From Planctomycetota bacterium (lineage in GTDB: Bacteria; Planctomycetota; UBA1135; GCA-002686595): a stretch of 64,000 nucleotides of DNA. This document shows, piece by piece, positions 42,852 to 52,537 of this stretch (positions are counted from its first letter, which is position 1; each line of letters starts with the position of its first letter). The notes below the pieces were generated by a model. It saw nothing but the letters and a program-made list of their open reading frames with translations. It did not search any database and was not told where the DNA came from. Made by a program: the position numbers and the translations under genes. The DNA is taken from contig VGZD01000004.1 in NCBI GenBank assembly GCA_016872715.1, positions 1 through 64,000 of the forward strand. Reading direction: 5' to 3'.

Positions 42852-44465
42852 TCAGCGCGCGGGCGAGAGCGTGAGCGAGAGCGCGGGGTGCGCGGGGTCA
42901 GGGGGCAGGAGTTCGCGCGTCGAACCCGCGCCGACGCGGGCCGCGAGCACCGTGCGAGCGTTCTGCTGCAGGGTGAGTGCCCCGAGATTGGCGCGCGTCT
43001 TGTCGACGCGCACGTCCGGTTCCGAGGCCACGCGCCAGCCCCGCAGCGCGAGCGCTCCGCCCTGCACGTGGCCGTCGAGGACCAGTCCCGACAGCACGCG
43101 GCGCACGCGCGGCGTCGGAATCCACGCGTCTTCCGCGATCTCGACGTCGTAGTCGAACAGCGCGGTGCGCTCGTCCACGGCGAGCACGCGCACGAAGCTC
43201 CCGTCGCACACCGGCAGGTGCACTTCGAGCGCGCCCTGGCGCACGAGGAGCGCGTGGGAACGCGTGCGCTCCGACTCGCTCGCCTGCACGAGCGATTCGA
43301 CCTCGGCCACGGCCGCGGTTTCACTCGCGGGGAGCAGCAGCAAGCCTTCGCCCCACACGGGGCCAAGGCTGCCGCTGGAATCGAACGAGCCGAGCTTGCC
43401 GCGCTTGGCCGCGCCGAGCGCGGACGCCGCCACGCTCGCGAACTCCGCGGCCGGCAGCGCCTCGCGCAGGTGCTCGGGCTCCGACTCCTCGAACAGCGCG
43501 TCGAGGCTCGCCTCGGGCATCGGCCAGTCGAGGAGCGGTTGGGCGAGCGCGGCGACGTCGAAACCGCGCCAACGCAGCGTGCCGCCCGGGTCGCTCGCCG
43601 TCCTCGCCGCCACCAGCAGCACGCCGTCGTGCTGGCCGTGGCCACGGATCGAGACGGCGAGCCAGCCACCGCTGGCGAGCTGGCCGGCGAAGGCGACCTG
43701 CACGGCGCCGACGCGCGGCTGTTCGAACACCCCCAGATCGGAGCTCTCGGGATCGAATTGCAGGGCGGGCAGCTCGAGCGAGAGATCGAGCAGGCCTTCG
43801 CACAGCACGGACCGGCCGCCGTCGACGCGCGCGACGCGGGCGTGCAGCGTGCGACCGCTCGCCACGCGGCCGATGCGCGGCTCGGCGACGTTGGCGTCCG
43901 AGGCCACCTCCACGTCGAACGAAACCACGCAGGTGCGCTCGGTGCGCCGTCCGAGATCGACGCTGCCGCCCGAGCGCACGACGGCCGCGCCCAGCGGCTC
44001 GGCGGTGCCGATGCGCGCGCGGGCGGCCGCGTCGTCGGGCCAAACGGGCAGCGGATCGGACTGCGGCAGCCACCACGCGCGAAGCTCGATTTCGAGCGCT
44101 TTGCCGAGCGCGTCGAGATCCGCGAGCGTGGCGCGCGCGCGCTCGAGATCGGCCTTCGTGCCACGCGCGAGCAGCGGCGGCGCGGTCCCCAAGAGCCGCA
44201 GCGCGCCGTCCTCGCGAGCGGACTCGTCGGCGAGCAGGTAGCCGAGCTCCGCCGCCCCGAGGGCCGCCTCGGCGGGGCGCGGCGTGCACTCAGAACTGAA
44301 CGTGTCGAACAGGATGTGGTAGCCACGCTGCAGGCGCTCGATCGGATGCACCGGCGCCAGCTTGGGCGTGCACAGCGCGGGCAGCGGCAAGGCCGTCCAG
44401 CCCTCCTGCGGCCGGGGTCGGGCGACGACGAGGGGAAGGGCGAGAGCGAGTGCGAAGATCGACAT
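42852..44465 (-). CDS. Secreted protein of unknown function
   Basis: 537 residues from ATG 44465 (MSIFALALALPLVVARP), a signal peptide. The mature region has alternating short beta strands, with long Asp/Glu-rich stretches and repeated phrases such as FDVEVASDANVAEPRIGR and DYDVEIAEDAWIPTPRVRR, which may be internal duplications of a beta domain. Few Cys; no catalytic motif or membrane segment recognised. It lies 54 bases upstream of rpoN on the same strand, so both may share a transcript. The C-terminus LSLTLSPAR comes from a short 12-bp duplication. Confidence 0.7.
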   Translation of the reverse strand: MSIFALALALPLVVARPRPQEGWTALPLPALCTPKLAPVHPIERLQRGYHILFDTFSSECTPRPAEAALGAAELGYLLADESAREDGALRLLGTAPPLLARGTKADLERARATLADLDALGKALEIELRAWWLPQSDPLPVWPDDAAARARIGTAEPLGAAVVRSGGSVDLGRRTERTCVVSFDVEVASDANVAEPRIGRVASGRTLHARVARVDGGRSVLCEGLLDLSLELPALQFDPESSDLGVFEQPRVGAVQVAFAGQLASGGWLAVSIRGHGQHDGVLLVAARTASDPGGTLRWRGFDVAALAQPLLDWPMPEASLDALFEESEPEHLREALPAAEFASVAASALGAAKRGKLGSFDSSGSLGPVWGEGLLLLPASETAAVAEVESLVQASESERTRSHALLVRQGALEVHLPVCDGSFVRVLAVDERTALFDYDVEIAEDAWIPTPRVRRVLSGLVLDGHVQGGALALRGWRVASEPDVRVDKTRANLGALTLQQNARTVLAARVGAGSTRELLPPDPAHPALSLTLSPAR

Positions 44466-44564
44466 GCGGCAGGCCTCCGATCGAGGCAAGATAGTCCGCC
44501 GAAACGGGGGACACTACACGCGGCAGGCGTGCATCGCGCGCGCCGATGCGCTATCCCTAGCTCC

Positions 44565-45344
44565 ATGACCTCGGCTTGGATCGACCTCACCGACGCGCGC
44601 GGAGTGCGGCAGCGGCACCCGCTGCGCGAAGGCCTGACGACTGTCGGCGGTCGCCGGGGCGATGTCGCGCTCGAAGGCACCGGCGGCGACCAACTGCACA
44701 TCTGGGACCGGCCACCCAAGCTGCTGTTCGTGGGCACGGGCGAGCAGCCGCGCATCGGCACAACCGCGCTCGAGGAGCACGCGCTGCGCTCGGGCGACGT
44801 GATCGAGTGGTGTGGAGCGCGGCTGGAGTTCCGCGGGCTCGGCTATGCGCAGCTCGAGGAAGTCGAGCTGCCGAGCGAGCCGGCGGGCGTGGCGGCGCCG
44901 CACGGCGCGGCGAGCGCGCCAGGCGAGGATCCCGCGTGGCGGCGCCTGCGCGCCGGATTGCTCGTCGAGCTCGGGATCGCCGACGCCACGGCCGCGCGCC
45001 GCTGGCAGGACGCGATCCTGCGCAACGAATTCGAGCCCGAGTCCTGCGCGCGCGACCTGCTCGCGAGCTCCCCGCTCCCCGCGGGCGATGCGCGCGTGCT
45101 CGAGCGCGCGACACGCCTGCAGCGGGACTTGATCATGAGCCCCGTCCAGCGCGGCGTGCGCGGGGGGACGCGACGGCTGCGCAGCGCGGCCAGCAATTGG
45201 TTCGCGATGGCGCTCACGCAGTTGTTCGTGCTCGCCCTGTTCGTCGCGCTCTTCGCCGTCGCGCTGTTCATCGTGCGCGTGCGCTGGAATTGGAGCGTCG
45301 ACGCCTACCTCGATCGCATCGCGGCGCTGCTGCGCGGCGAATAG
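44565..45344 (+). CDS. FHA-like domain protein with C-terminal membrane segment
   Basis: 259 residues. The N-terminal 90 residues resemble a forkhead-associated domain (REGLTTVGGRRGDVAL; SGDVIEWCGARLEFRG), but the conserved Ser/His phosphothreonine-binding positions are not clear, so the assignment is tentative. A helical middle region follows, then one strong membrane segment (LTQLFVLALFVALFAVALFIV) and a short Arg/Trp-rich tail. No signal peptide: the FHA part would be cytoplasmic, tail-anchored. It heads a rightward trio with a GGDEF-like gene and an NtrC-type regulator. A 12-bp duplication spans its stop codon. Confidence 0.65.
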   Translation: MTSAWIDLTDARGVRQRHPLREGLTTVGGRRGDVALEGTGGDQLHIWDRPPKLLFVGTGEQPRIGTTALEEHALRSGDVIEWCGARLEFRGLGYAQLEEVELPSEPAGVAAPHGAASAPGEDPAWRRLRAGLLVELGIADATAARRWQDAILRNEFEPESCARDLLASSPLPAGDARVLERATRLQRDLIMSPVQRGVRGGTRRLRSAASNWFAMALTQLFVLALFVALFAVALFIVRVRWNWSVDAYLDRIAALLRGE

Positions 45345-45362
45345 ACTCCCGAATAGACTCCA
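45339..45362 (+). repeat. 12-bp direct duplication across a stop codon
   Basis: GAATAGACTCC(C/A) occurs twice in tandem (45339-45350, 45351-45362); the first copy holds the TAG stop of the FHA-like gene. Confidence 0.85.
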
Positions 45363-45390
45363 CCGAGCAGTGCCAAGGACCTCGCTTCCC

Positions 45391-45918
45391 ATGTCCGACC
45401 TCCAGAGCGCGCAATTTTCCGACGGCGATCCGGGCCTGTTCTCGCTGTCGCAGATCCAGCACCTGATGCGCATCGAGTTCGGCCGTGCGCAGCGCTACCG
45501 CTACCCGCTGTCGGTGTTCGTGATCTCGATCGATCGCCTCGACCACCTGCGCGATCTGTACGGCTACGAATCGAAGGAGGCGGTGCTCGACGAGGTCGGA
45601 CGCGTGCTGCAGGGCCTCGCGCGCAGTTGCGATTTCCTAGGGCGACTGGCCGACGATCGGCTGATGGCGGTCGTTCCGCACACGCCCGCACCCGGACTCA
45701 AGGTGCTCGCCGAGCGCGTGCTCGCGGGCGTGCGCACCGTGCAGTTCGAGAGCGACGGCAAGCGCATCCCGATCACGGTCTCCGTCGGTGGAGCCACCAT
45801 GACCGATGGGCAGACCCTGTTCTTCGACCAGCTCGTCGCCGGGGCCGAACTCGCGCTCGAGGAAGCGCTGGCCGCGGGCGGAGATCGCTTCGTCGTGCGT
45901 GACCCGGGCCTCGCCTAG
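45391..45918 (+). CDS. GGDEF-like domain protein with degenerate active site
   Basis: 175 residues forming one diguanylate-cyclase-like domain: RYRYPLSVFVISIDRLDHLRDLYG opens it and ITVSVGGATM is the closing strand motif (usually ITVSIGVA). The active-site GGDEF is replaced by ADDRL (residues 87-91), so c-di-GMP synthesis is unlikely; it may bind nucleotide or act as a protein partner. No sensor or receiver domain is attached. ATG 45391 is chosen over GTG 45370. The NtrC-type gene starts 16 bases after its stop, suggesting joint function. Confidence 0.85.
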   Translation: MSDLQSAQFSDGDPGLFSLSQIQHLMRIEFGRAQRYRYPLSVFVISIDRLDHLRDLYGYESKEAVLDEVGRVLQGLARSCDFLGRLADDRLMAVVPHTPAPGLKVLAERVLAGVRTVQFESDGKRIPITVSVGGATMTDGQTLFFDQLVAGAELALEEALAAGGDRFVVRDPGLA

Positions 45919-45934
45919 GCGCTAGGGACGCGCC

Positions 45935-47350
<1,416 letters not shown>

Positions 47351-47378
47351 GCCGAATCGTCGAGCGCGCGTCGTCTGC

Positions 47379-47384
47379 TAGTCT
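47379..47384 (+). promoter_or_regulatory. -10-like box TAGTCT (in GCTAGTCT) before lpxH
   Basis: GCTAGTCT with 7 bases between the box and ATG 47392, again predicting a start point at or next to the ATG. Confidence 0.4.
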
Positions 47385-47391
47385 CTGCGGC

Positions 47392-48180
47392 ATGTCGGCG
47401 GAGAGCGATGCGACGCGCGCGGGCGGGGCGTGGCCCGAGGTCGAGCTCGCGCCGGGCACGCTCGCGATCGCCGACGCGCACCTCGACGCGGGGCCGCACG
47501 CGCCACCCGCACTCGAGTTCGAGGCCTTCCTCGAGCGCGCGCGCACGGCGCCGCGGCTGGTGATTCTGGGCGACCTGTTCGACGCCTGGGTCGGACCGGC
47601 CCACGCCGAACTCGCGGGCGCGCGCCGCGTGCTCGACGCGCTCGCGAGCCTCGTGCGCGCGGGCACGGCGCTCGACATCGTCCACGGCAACCGCGACTTC
47701 CTGCTCGAGGAGTCGTTCGAGCGGCGCACCGGAGCGCGCGTGCATCCTGCCGGATTGGTCGGGCGCTGCGGCGGCGTGCGCACGCTGCTGGTGCACGGCG
47801 ACGAACTGTGCACGCTCGACCACGGCTACCAGCGCCTCAAGCGCGCGCTGCGCTGCGCGCCGATCCGCTGGCTCGCGCCGCGCCTGCCGCGGCCGCTCGC
47901 GCTCGCCGCCGCGCGCCGACTGCGCGCCGCCTCCGTGACGGCCGTGGCACACAAGCCAGCAGAGTCCAAGCGCCAGCAGCGCGCCGCCGCCAGCGCGCTC
48001 GCCGCCTCCGCCCGTGCGCGCCAGCTCGTCGTCGGCCATGCCCATGAATTCCGGGACGAGGAGGACGGGGAGCTGCGTTGGATCGTGCTCGACGCCTTCG
48101 GCGGGCCCCGCGACTGCCTGCGCTGGGGCCCGGACGGGGCTGTGGAGGCCGTTTCCAGCGCCGCCGCGCCCCGTTTCTAG
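47392..48180 (+). CDS. lpxH: UDP-2,3-diacylglucosamine diphosphatase-like metallophosphoesterase
   Basis: Calcineurin-like phosphoesterase of 262 residues with the five metal blocks in LpxH order: IADAHLD (D-x-H), GDLFDAW, HGNRDF, LLVHGDELCT and GHAHEF (H-x-H). LVHGDELCTLDHGYQRLKR closely follows the LpxH HGDTLCTDD-YQ block. LpxH cleaves UDP-diacylglucosamine to lipid X in lipid A synthesis at the inner membrane, fitting other LPS-type genes here. It could be an LpxH relative with another pyrophosphate substrate. The ATG lies 7 bases from a GCTAGTCT box. Confidence 0.82.
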   Translation: MSAESDATRAGGAWPEVELAPGTLAIADAHLDAGPHAPPALEFEAFLERARTAPRLVILGDLFDAWVGPAHAELAGARRVLDALASLVRAGTALDIVHGNRDFLLEESFERRTGARVHPAGLVGRCGGVRTLLVHGDELCTLDHGYQRLKRALRCAPIRWLAPRLPRPLALAAARRLRAASVTAVAHKPAESKRQQRAAASALAASARARQLVVGHAHEFRDEEDGELRWIVLDAFGGPRDCLRWGPDGAVEAVSSAAAPRF

Positions 48181-48212
48181 CGCCCGCGCTTCCCGCGGCC
48201 CGAGCTCGCCCG

Positions 48213-48218
48213 TACACT
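48213..48218 (+). promoter_or_regulatory. -10-like box TACACT before cmk
   Basis: TACACT lies 19 bases before ATG 48238 (10 before TTG 48229). It may start the cmk-plsC unit. Confidence 0.3.
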
Positions 48219-48237
48219 CTCCGCCCCCTTGCAATCC

Positions 48238-48885
48238 ATGATCGTCGCCATCGACGGACCCGCCGGGGCCGGCAAGAGCACCGTCGCGAAGTCGTTGGCG
48301 AAGCGTCTGGGCCTGCACTTTCTGGACACCGGCGCCATGTACCGCGCCGTGACCCTGCAGGTGCTGCGCCGCGGGCTCGATCCGGCGAGCGGGAGGGACT
48401 GTGCGGCGGTGGCGGGCTCGATCGAGCTCGACTTCGACGCGCAGGGCAAGGTGCTGATCGGCGGGGTCCCCGGAGAGCCGCACATCCGCAGCCGCGAGGT
48501 CACCGGCCTCGTGTCGGCGGTGAGTGCGCACGCCGAGGTCCGCGACCCGATCGTGGCGCTGCAGCGGGCGCTCGCCGCGCGCTGGGGCGGCTTGGTGGCG
48601 GAGGGCCGCGACATGACCACGGTCGTGTTCCCCGACGCGCCGCACCGGTTCTTTCTCAACGCAAGTTCGCACGAGCGCGCGCGACGCCGCGCGCTCGAGC
48701 TAGGAACGCCCGACGACCTCGAGCGCATCCGCCTCGAGATCGAGCGCCGCGACGCGCTCGACTCCTCGCGCGGCATCGCCCCGCTTCGCGTCGGCCCCGG
48801 CGTGCGCGAGATCGACACGGACGGCAAGGACGCGACGGACGTGCTCGAGTTGCTCGAGCGCCTGATCGAAGCGCGCGCGCCATGA
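48238..48885 (+). CDS. cmk: Cytidylate kinase
   Basis: Phosphorylates CMP/dCMP. 215 residues. MIVAIDGPAGAGKSTVAKSL contains the P-loop; LDTGAMYRAVTL and VAEGRDMTTVVFPDA are family motifs, and the latter's GRDMTT is the usual GRD(I/M)GT site. ATG 48238 is chosen over TTG 48229 because the P-loop sits at its standard position. The stop shares ATGA with the acyltransferase start, and rpsA follows: the cmk-plsC-rpsA order is common in bacteria. Confidence 0.95.
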   Translation: MIVAIDGPAGAGKSTVAKSLAKRLGLHFLDTGAMYRAVTLQVLRRGLDPASGRDCAAVAGSIELDFDAQGKVLIGGVPGEPHIRSREVTGLVSAVSAHAEVRDPIVALQRALAARWGGLVAEGRDMTTVVFPDAPHRFFLNASSHERARRRALELGTPDDLERIRLEIERRDALDSSRGIAPLRVGPGVREIDTDGKDATDVLELLERLIEARAP

Positions 48886-49526
48886 GTTCCGCGCCCGCGA
48901 GCTCCGCTGGCAGTGCGCCGCAGATCCTGACGCACGCGACGCTCGGCTATCACTGCGCGCGCTTCTCGACGTGGAGCTTCGGCGCGCTGTGGTTCCGCGA
49001 GCGCTTCGAGGGTCGCGAGCACTTGCCGCAGCAGGGCGGCGTGGTGGTGGTCTCCAACCACCAGTCGTTCTACGACATCCCGCTCCTCAGCCACGCGATC
49101 GCGCGCCACGTCTCGTTCGTCGCGCGCGACACGCTGGCCAACTTCGCGCCGCTCGCGTGGCTGATGCGCACCTGCGGAGCGGTGCTCATCAAGCGCGGCG
49201 CGCCCGACCGCGCGGCGCTGCGCGAGATGGTGACGCACCTCGAGCGCGGCGACTGTCTGGTCGTGTTCCCCGAAGGCACGCGCACCATCGACGGCCGCGT
49301 GAGCGGGTTCAAGGCCGGAGCGCTGCTCGCCGCGCGCATGGCGAAGGTGCCGATCGTGCCCTGCTCGATCCGCGGCTCGTTCGAAGCCCTACCCAAGGGC
49401 GCGCTCTTCCCGCGGCCGAAGCGGATCCGCGTGCGCTTTGGCGCCCCGATCGACTCGCACCTTGACGACGCCCTCGAGCGCGCCCACGCCGCGGTGGTCG
49501 AAATGACCGGCGACGGCCGCGCCTAG
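48882..49526 (+). CDS. plsC: 1-acyl-sn-glycerol-3-phosphate acyltransferase (PlsC-like)
   Basis: 214 residues. NHQSFYD is the catalytic H(x4)D motif; FPEGTR and VPIVPCSIRGS are substrate-binding blocks of the PlsC/LPLAT family. It makes phosphatidic acid at the inner membrane. No strong N-terminal membrane helix is visible, so it may be peripheral. Coupled to cmk by a 4-base overlap. LPLAT paralogues for other acceptors are common, so substrate is less certain than fold. Confidence 0.87.
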   Translation: MSSAPASSAGSAPQILTHATLGYHCARFSTWSFGALWFRERFEGREHLPQQGGVVVVSNHQSFYDIPLLSHAIARHVSFVARDTLANFAPLAWLMRTCGAVLIKRGAPDRAALREMVTHLERGDCLVVFPEGTRTIDGRVSGFKAGALLAARMAKVPIVPCSIRGSFEALPKGALFPRPKRIRVRFGAPIDSHLDDALERAHAAVVEMTGDGRA

Positions 49527-49569
49527 CCCCGGCCCCGACCGCAGCAGCGAACTTGCACCCCACGAGCAT

Positions 49570-49616
49570 TCCCCGCCGCACGTGCGACGGGGAGCAGTTC
49601 TGAAAACCCCGTTTTC
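49570..49616 (+). promoter_or_regulatory. Two hairpins in the rpsA leader
   Basis: TCCCCGCCGCACGTGCGACGGGGA (49570-49593, written here as a 24-base near-perfect palindrome, with one mismatched pair) and GAAAACCCCGTTTTC (49602-49616, 6-bp stem, 3-base loop). The second stem is AT-rich, unusual for this genome. They precede AAGGA (49629-49633) and ATG 49643. A candidate for S1 autoregulation, by analogy with E. coli rpsA. Confidence 0.4.
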
Positions 49617-49642
49617 ATTCCCGTCCCCAAGGACCCCTTTTC

Positions 49643-51370
49643 ATGGCTCTCGCCTCCCGCAGGATCAAGCAGTACGACATCGACCCCGCCGAACTCGAAA
49701 GGCAGCTCGCCGCTGCCATGGGCGAGGTCACCGACGAGCAACTCTCCGTTCAGTTGCACTCCTCGGTCAGGGACATCGCCACCGGACAGATCGTCAAGGC
49801 CGTCGTGGACTCGGTCGACGACCGCACCGGCATGGTCGTGATGGACATCGGCGGCAAGAGCGAGGGCTCGATCCCGCTCGCGGAGTTCGGCGACACGCTG
49901 CCGCACAAGGGCGAGACCTACGAGGTCTTCTACGACGGTCTCGACGAGAACGACACCGCGGTGCTCTCCAAGAAGCGCGCCGACCGCCTGCGCGCCTGGG
50001 AGCGCGTCAGCCAGAAGTACAACGAAGGCGACGACATCCAGGGCATCTGCCAGCGCAAGATCAAGGGCGGCCTGCTCGTCGACGTCGAAGGCGTCAACGT
50101 GTTCCTGCCCGCGAGCCAGGTCAACCTGCGCCGCACGCACGACATCTCCGACTTCCTCGGCGAGCCGGTGCGCGCGCGCATCATCAAGATCGATCAGGAG
50201 CGGATGAACATCGTCATCTCGCGCCGCAAGCTGCTCGAGGAAGAGCGCCAGAAGCAGAAGGAGCTCCTGCTCTCCGACATCCACGAGGGTCAGGTCCGCA
50301 AGGGCGTCGTGAAGAACATCGCCGACTTCGGCGTGTTCGTCGACCTCGGCGGCATCGACGGCCTGCTGCACATCACCGACATGACGTGGGGTCGCATCAA
50401 CCACCCCAGCGAAATGGTCGCTCTCGATCAGGAGATCGAGGTCAAGGTGCTGCGCGTCGACACCGAGCGCGAGCGCATCGCGCTGGGCCTGAAGCAGAAG
50501 CAGGCCAGCCCGTGGGATGGCATCGAGTCGCGCTACCCCGTCGCGTCCAAGCGCGTCGGCGAGGTCGTGAACATCATGTCCTACGGCGCGTTCGTGAAGC
50601 TCGAGGACGGCGTGGAAGGTCTGGTCCACATCTCCGAGATGAGCTGGACGCGGCGCATCAACCACCCCAGCGAGCTCGTCAAGACCGGCGACAAGGTCGA
50701 GGTCGTGGTGCTCGAGTACAACAAGGACAAGCAGGAGATCTCGCTCGGCATGAAGCAGGCCGAGACCAATCCCTGGGAGCTCGTCGAGCAGCACTACCCG
50801 GTCGGCACGGTCATCGAAGGCACGGTGCGCAACCTCACCTCCTACGGCGCGTTCGTGGAGATCGAGGAAGGCATCGACGGCCTGCTGCACGTCTCCGACA
50901 TGTCGTGGACCAAGAAGATCACGCACCCCTCGGAGATGGTGAAGAAGGGCGACAAGCTGCGCTGCGTCGTGCTCAGCGTCGATACGCAAAAGAAGCGCAT
51001 CGCGCTCGGCTACAAGCAGCTCTCCAACGACCCGTGGATGGACCACATCCCGAACAACTACCACGTCGGCGACCTGCTCTCGGGCCACGTCACGAAGATC
51101 ACCAACTTCGGTGCCTTCGTGAAGCTCGAGGACGACCTCGAAGGCCTGCTGCACATCAGCGAGCTCTCCGACCACAAGATCCAAAGCCCCGAGGACGTCG
51201 TCCGCCCGGGCATGAAGATCGAAGTGCGCGTGATCCGCGTCGACACCGAGGAGCGCAAGATCGGCCTCTCGTTCGTCCACGCGGACTTCGAGGAGAACAA
51301 GCCGCTGTTCGAGCAGATCGAGAAGGACCGGCTCAACCCCAAGCCGCCCGAAGGTACGCAACCGGCCTGA
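49643..51370 (+). CDS. rpsA: 30S ribosomal protein S1
   Basis: 575 residues with six S1/OB-type domains (roughly residues 45-115, 130-195, 213-283, 300-370, 385-457 and 475-545); DFGVFVDLGGIDGLLHITDM and SYGAFVKLEDGVEGLVHISE are typical. S1 brings mRNA to the 30S subunit, which matters especially where Shine-Dalgarno sites are weak, as in much of this window. AAGGA lies 9 bases before ATG 49643. Follows cmk and plsC with a 116-base structured leader. Confidence 0.97.
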   Translation: MALASRRIKQYDIDPAELERQLAAAMGEVTDEQLSVQLHSSVRDIATGQIVKAVVDSVDDRTGMVVMDIGGKSEGSIPLAEFGDTLPHKGETYEVFYDGLDENDTAVLSKKRADRLRAWERVSQKYNEGDDIQGICQRKIKGGLLVDVEGVNVFLPASQVNLRRTHDISDFLGEPVRARIIKIDQERMNIVISRRKLLEEERQKQKELLLSDIHEGQVRKGVVKNIADFGVFVDLGGIDGLLHITDMTWGRINHPSEMVALDQEIEVKVLRVDTERERIALGLKQKQASPWDGIESRYPVASKRVGEVVNIMSYGAFVKLEDGVEGLVHISEMSWTRRINHPSELVKTGDKVEVVVLEYNKDKQEISLGMKQAETNPWELVEQHYPVGTVIEGTVRNLTSYGAFVEIEEGIDGLLHVSDMSWTKKITHPSEMVKKGDKLRCVVLSVDTQKKRIALGYKQLSNDPWMDHIPNNYHVGDLLSGHVTKITNFGAFVKLEDDLEGLLHISELSDHKIQSPEDVVRPGMKIEVRVIRVDTEERKIGLSFVHADFEENKPLFEQIEKDRLNPKPPEGTQPA

Positions 51371-51380
51371 TCTGCGTCGC

Positions 51381-51386
51381 TAGGAT
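51381..51386 (+). promoter_or_regulatory. -10-like box TAGGAT (in GCTAGGAT)
   Basis: GCTAGGAT with 6 bases to GTG 51393; predicts a leaderless mRNA for the lipoprotein-tyrS unit. Confidence 0.4.
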
Positions 51387-51392
51387 GGGGGC

Positions 51393-52520
51393 GTGAAGTG
51401 CCTCCCCCTCCTCGCTGGAATGCTGGCCGCCCTGCTCGCCGCATGCGCGACGCAGGGCGGCTCCGTTTCCGCGGCGGCGCTCGCGCACCTCGAGCGCGCC
51501 GAGGAGCGTGAGCGCGAAGGCGACCTCGCCCTCGCCCGCACCGAACTGGAGCTCGCCAAGCGCCAAGGGCTCGGCGTCGGACGACTCCACGATCGCGGCA
51601 CGCGGCTGGAGTTCGCCCTCGCCACCGCCGAACTCGAGCCGTTCCGCGGCTTGTTCGACGAACTCTCCGCGGCGCTCGAGCGCCGCGACCACGAGCTGGC
51701 AGCGCGCCTGGTGTTGCGCGCCGACGCCCTGCGTCCGCGCGGCGCCGCGGCTCACAAGCTCACTGCCTTCCGCAACATCCTCGACGGCCGTCGCACGGCG
51801 GAGGCGCTCGGGGTGCGACTCGCGGCCGAGCCCACCGGCGCGGAAGGCGAGTACCGCGTCACGCTGCACGCGCGCCACGAACTCGCCCTGACCGTGCGCC
51901 TGCGCTGCCCGGGGAGCGCGCTCAAGTTCCTCTCGCTCGGCGTGAATGAAGCCGGCATCGAGAGCCGCGCTCGGCGCCGCGTGCTCACCGACGCGCTCGC
52001 GGACCTCGAAATCGAGAGCGGGCGCGACGTCGAAGTCGTGCTCGGCACCTACTACGTGCCCGCGCGCGGTCTGGTCGTCGCGCGCGGACGCTGGACGCTC
52101 TCGACGCTCGGCGGGACGATCGAGCTGGGAGAGCGAGTGTTGCCCGCCAACAGTTTCGTGGCCGCGGGATGCGAGGTCGTGCGCCTCGATCCGCGCCTGC
52201 CCTCGAGCGCGGTCGAGCCGGCGGAATTCGCGCGCTACGTCGAGCGCGGAGCCCCGTCGCTGCCGGCGTTGCTCGAGCGAGCGGGCCGACTCGCCCCCGA
52301 ACGCCGCGACGAGGCGCTCGACCTCGCGACGCCCGCGCTGGCGCGCTACCTCCCCGAGGAACTCGAGCGCATCGCCCCCGCCCTGCGCTGGCTCTGTGGA
52401 CTCGACGAGCCGCCGCTCGACGCGCGCGGCTGGAAGGCGTGGCTGGAGGCCCGCGGCTCGCGCGCGCGAGATCCGGCGCGACCGGCGCTCGACTTGCCGA
52501 GTGCCGAACGCCAATCTTGA
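51393..52520 (+). CDS. Putative lipoprotein of unknown function
   Basis: 375 residues from GTG 51393. MKCLPLLAGMLAALLAAC is a signal peptide with lipobox LAAC (Cys18). The next 80 residues are helical and TPR-like (LERAEEREREGDLALARTEL); then a beta-rich region (about 130-260) and a helical C-terminus. Family not recognised; no catalytic motif. Located between rpsA and tyrS, with tyrS 17 bases after its stop. Confidence 0.75.
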   Translation: MKCLPLLAGMLAALLAACATQGGSVSAAALAHLERAEEREREGDLALARTELELAKRQGLGVGRLHDRGTRLEFALATAELEPFRGLFDELSAALERRDHELAARLVLRADALRPRGAAAHKLTAFRNILDGRRTAEALGVRLAAEPTGAEGEYRVTLHARHELALTVRLRCPGSALKFLSLGVNEAGIESRARRRVLTDALADLEIESGRDVEVVLGTYYVPARGLVVARGRWTLSTLGGTIELGERVLPANSFVAAGCEVVRLDPRLPSSAVEPAEFARYVERGAPSLPALLERAGRLAPERRDEALDLATPALARYLPEELERIAPALRWLCGLDEPPLDARGWKAWLEARGSRARDPARPALDLPSAERQS

Positions 52521-52537
52521 GCGAGGGAAACCCGCCC

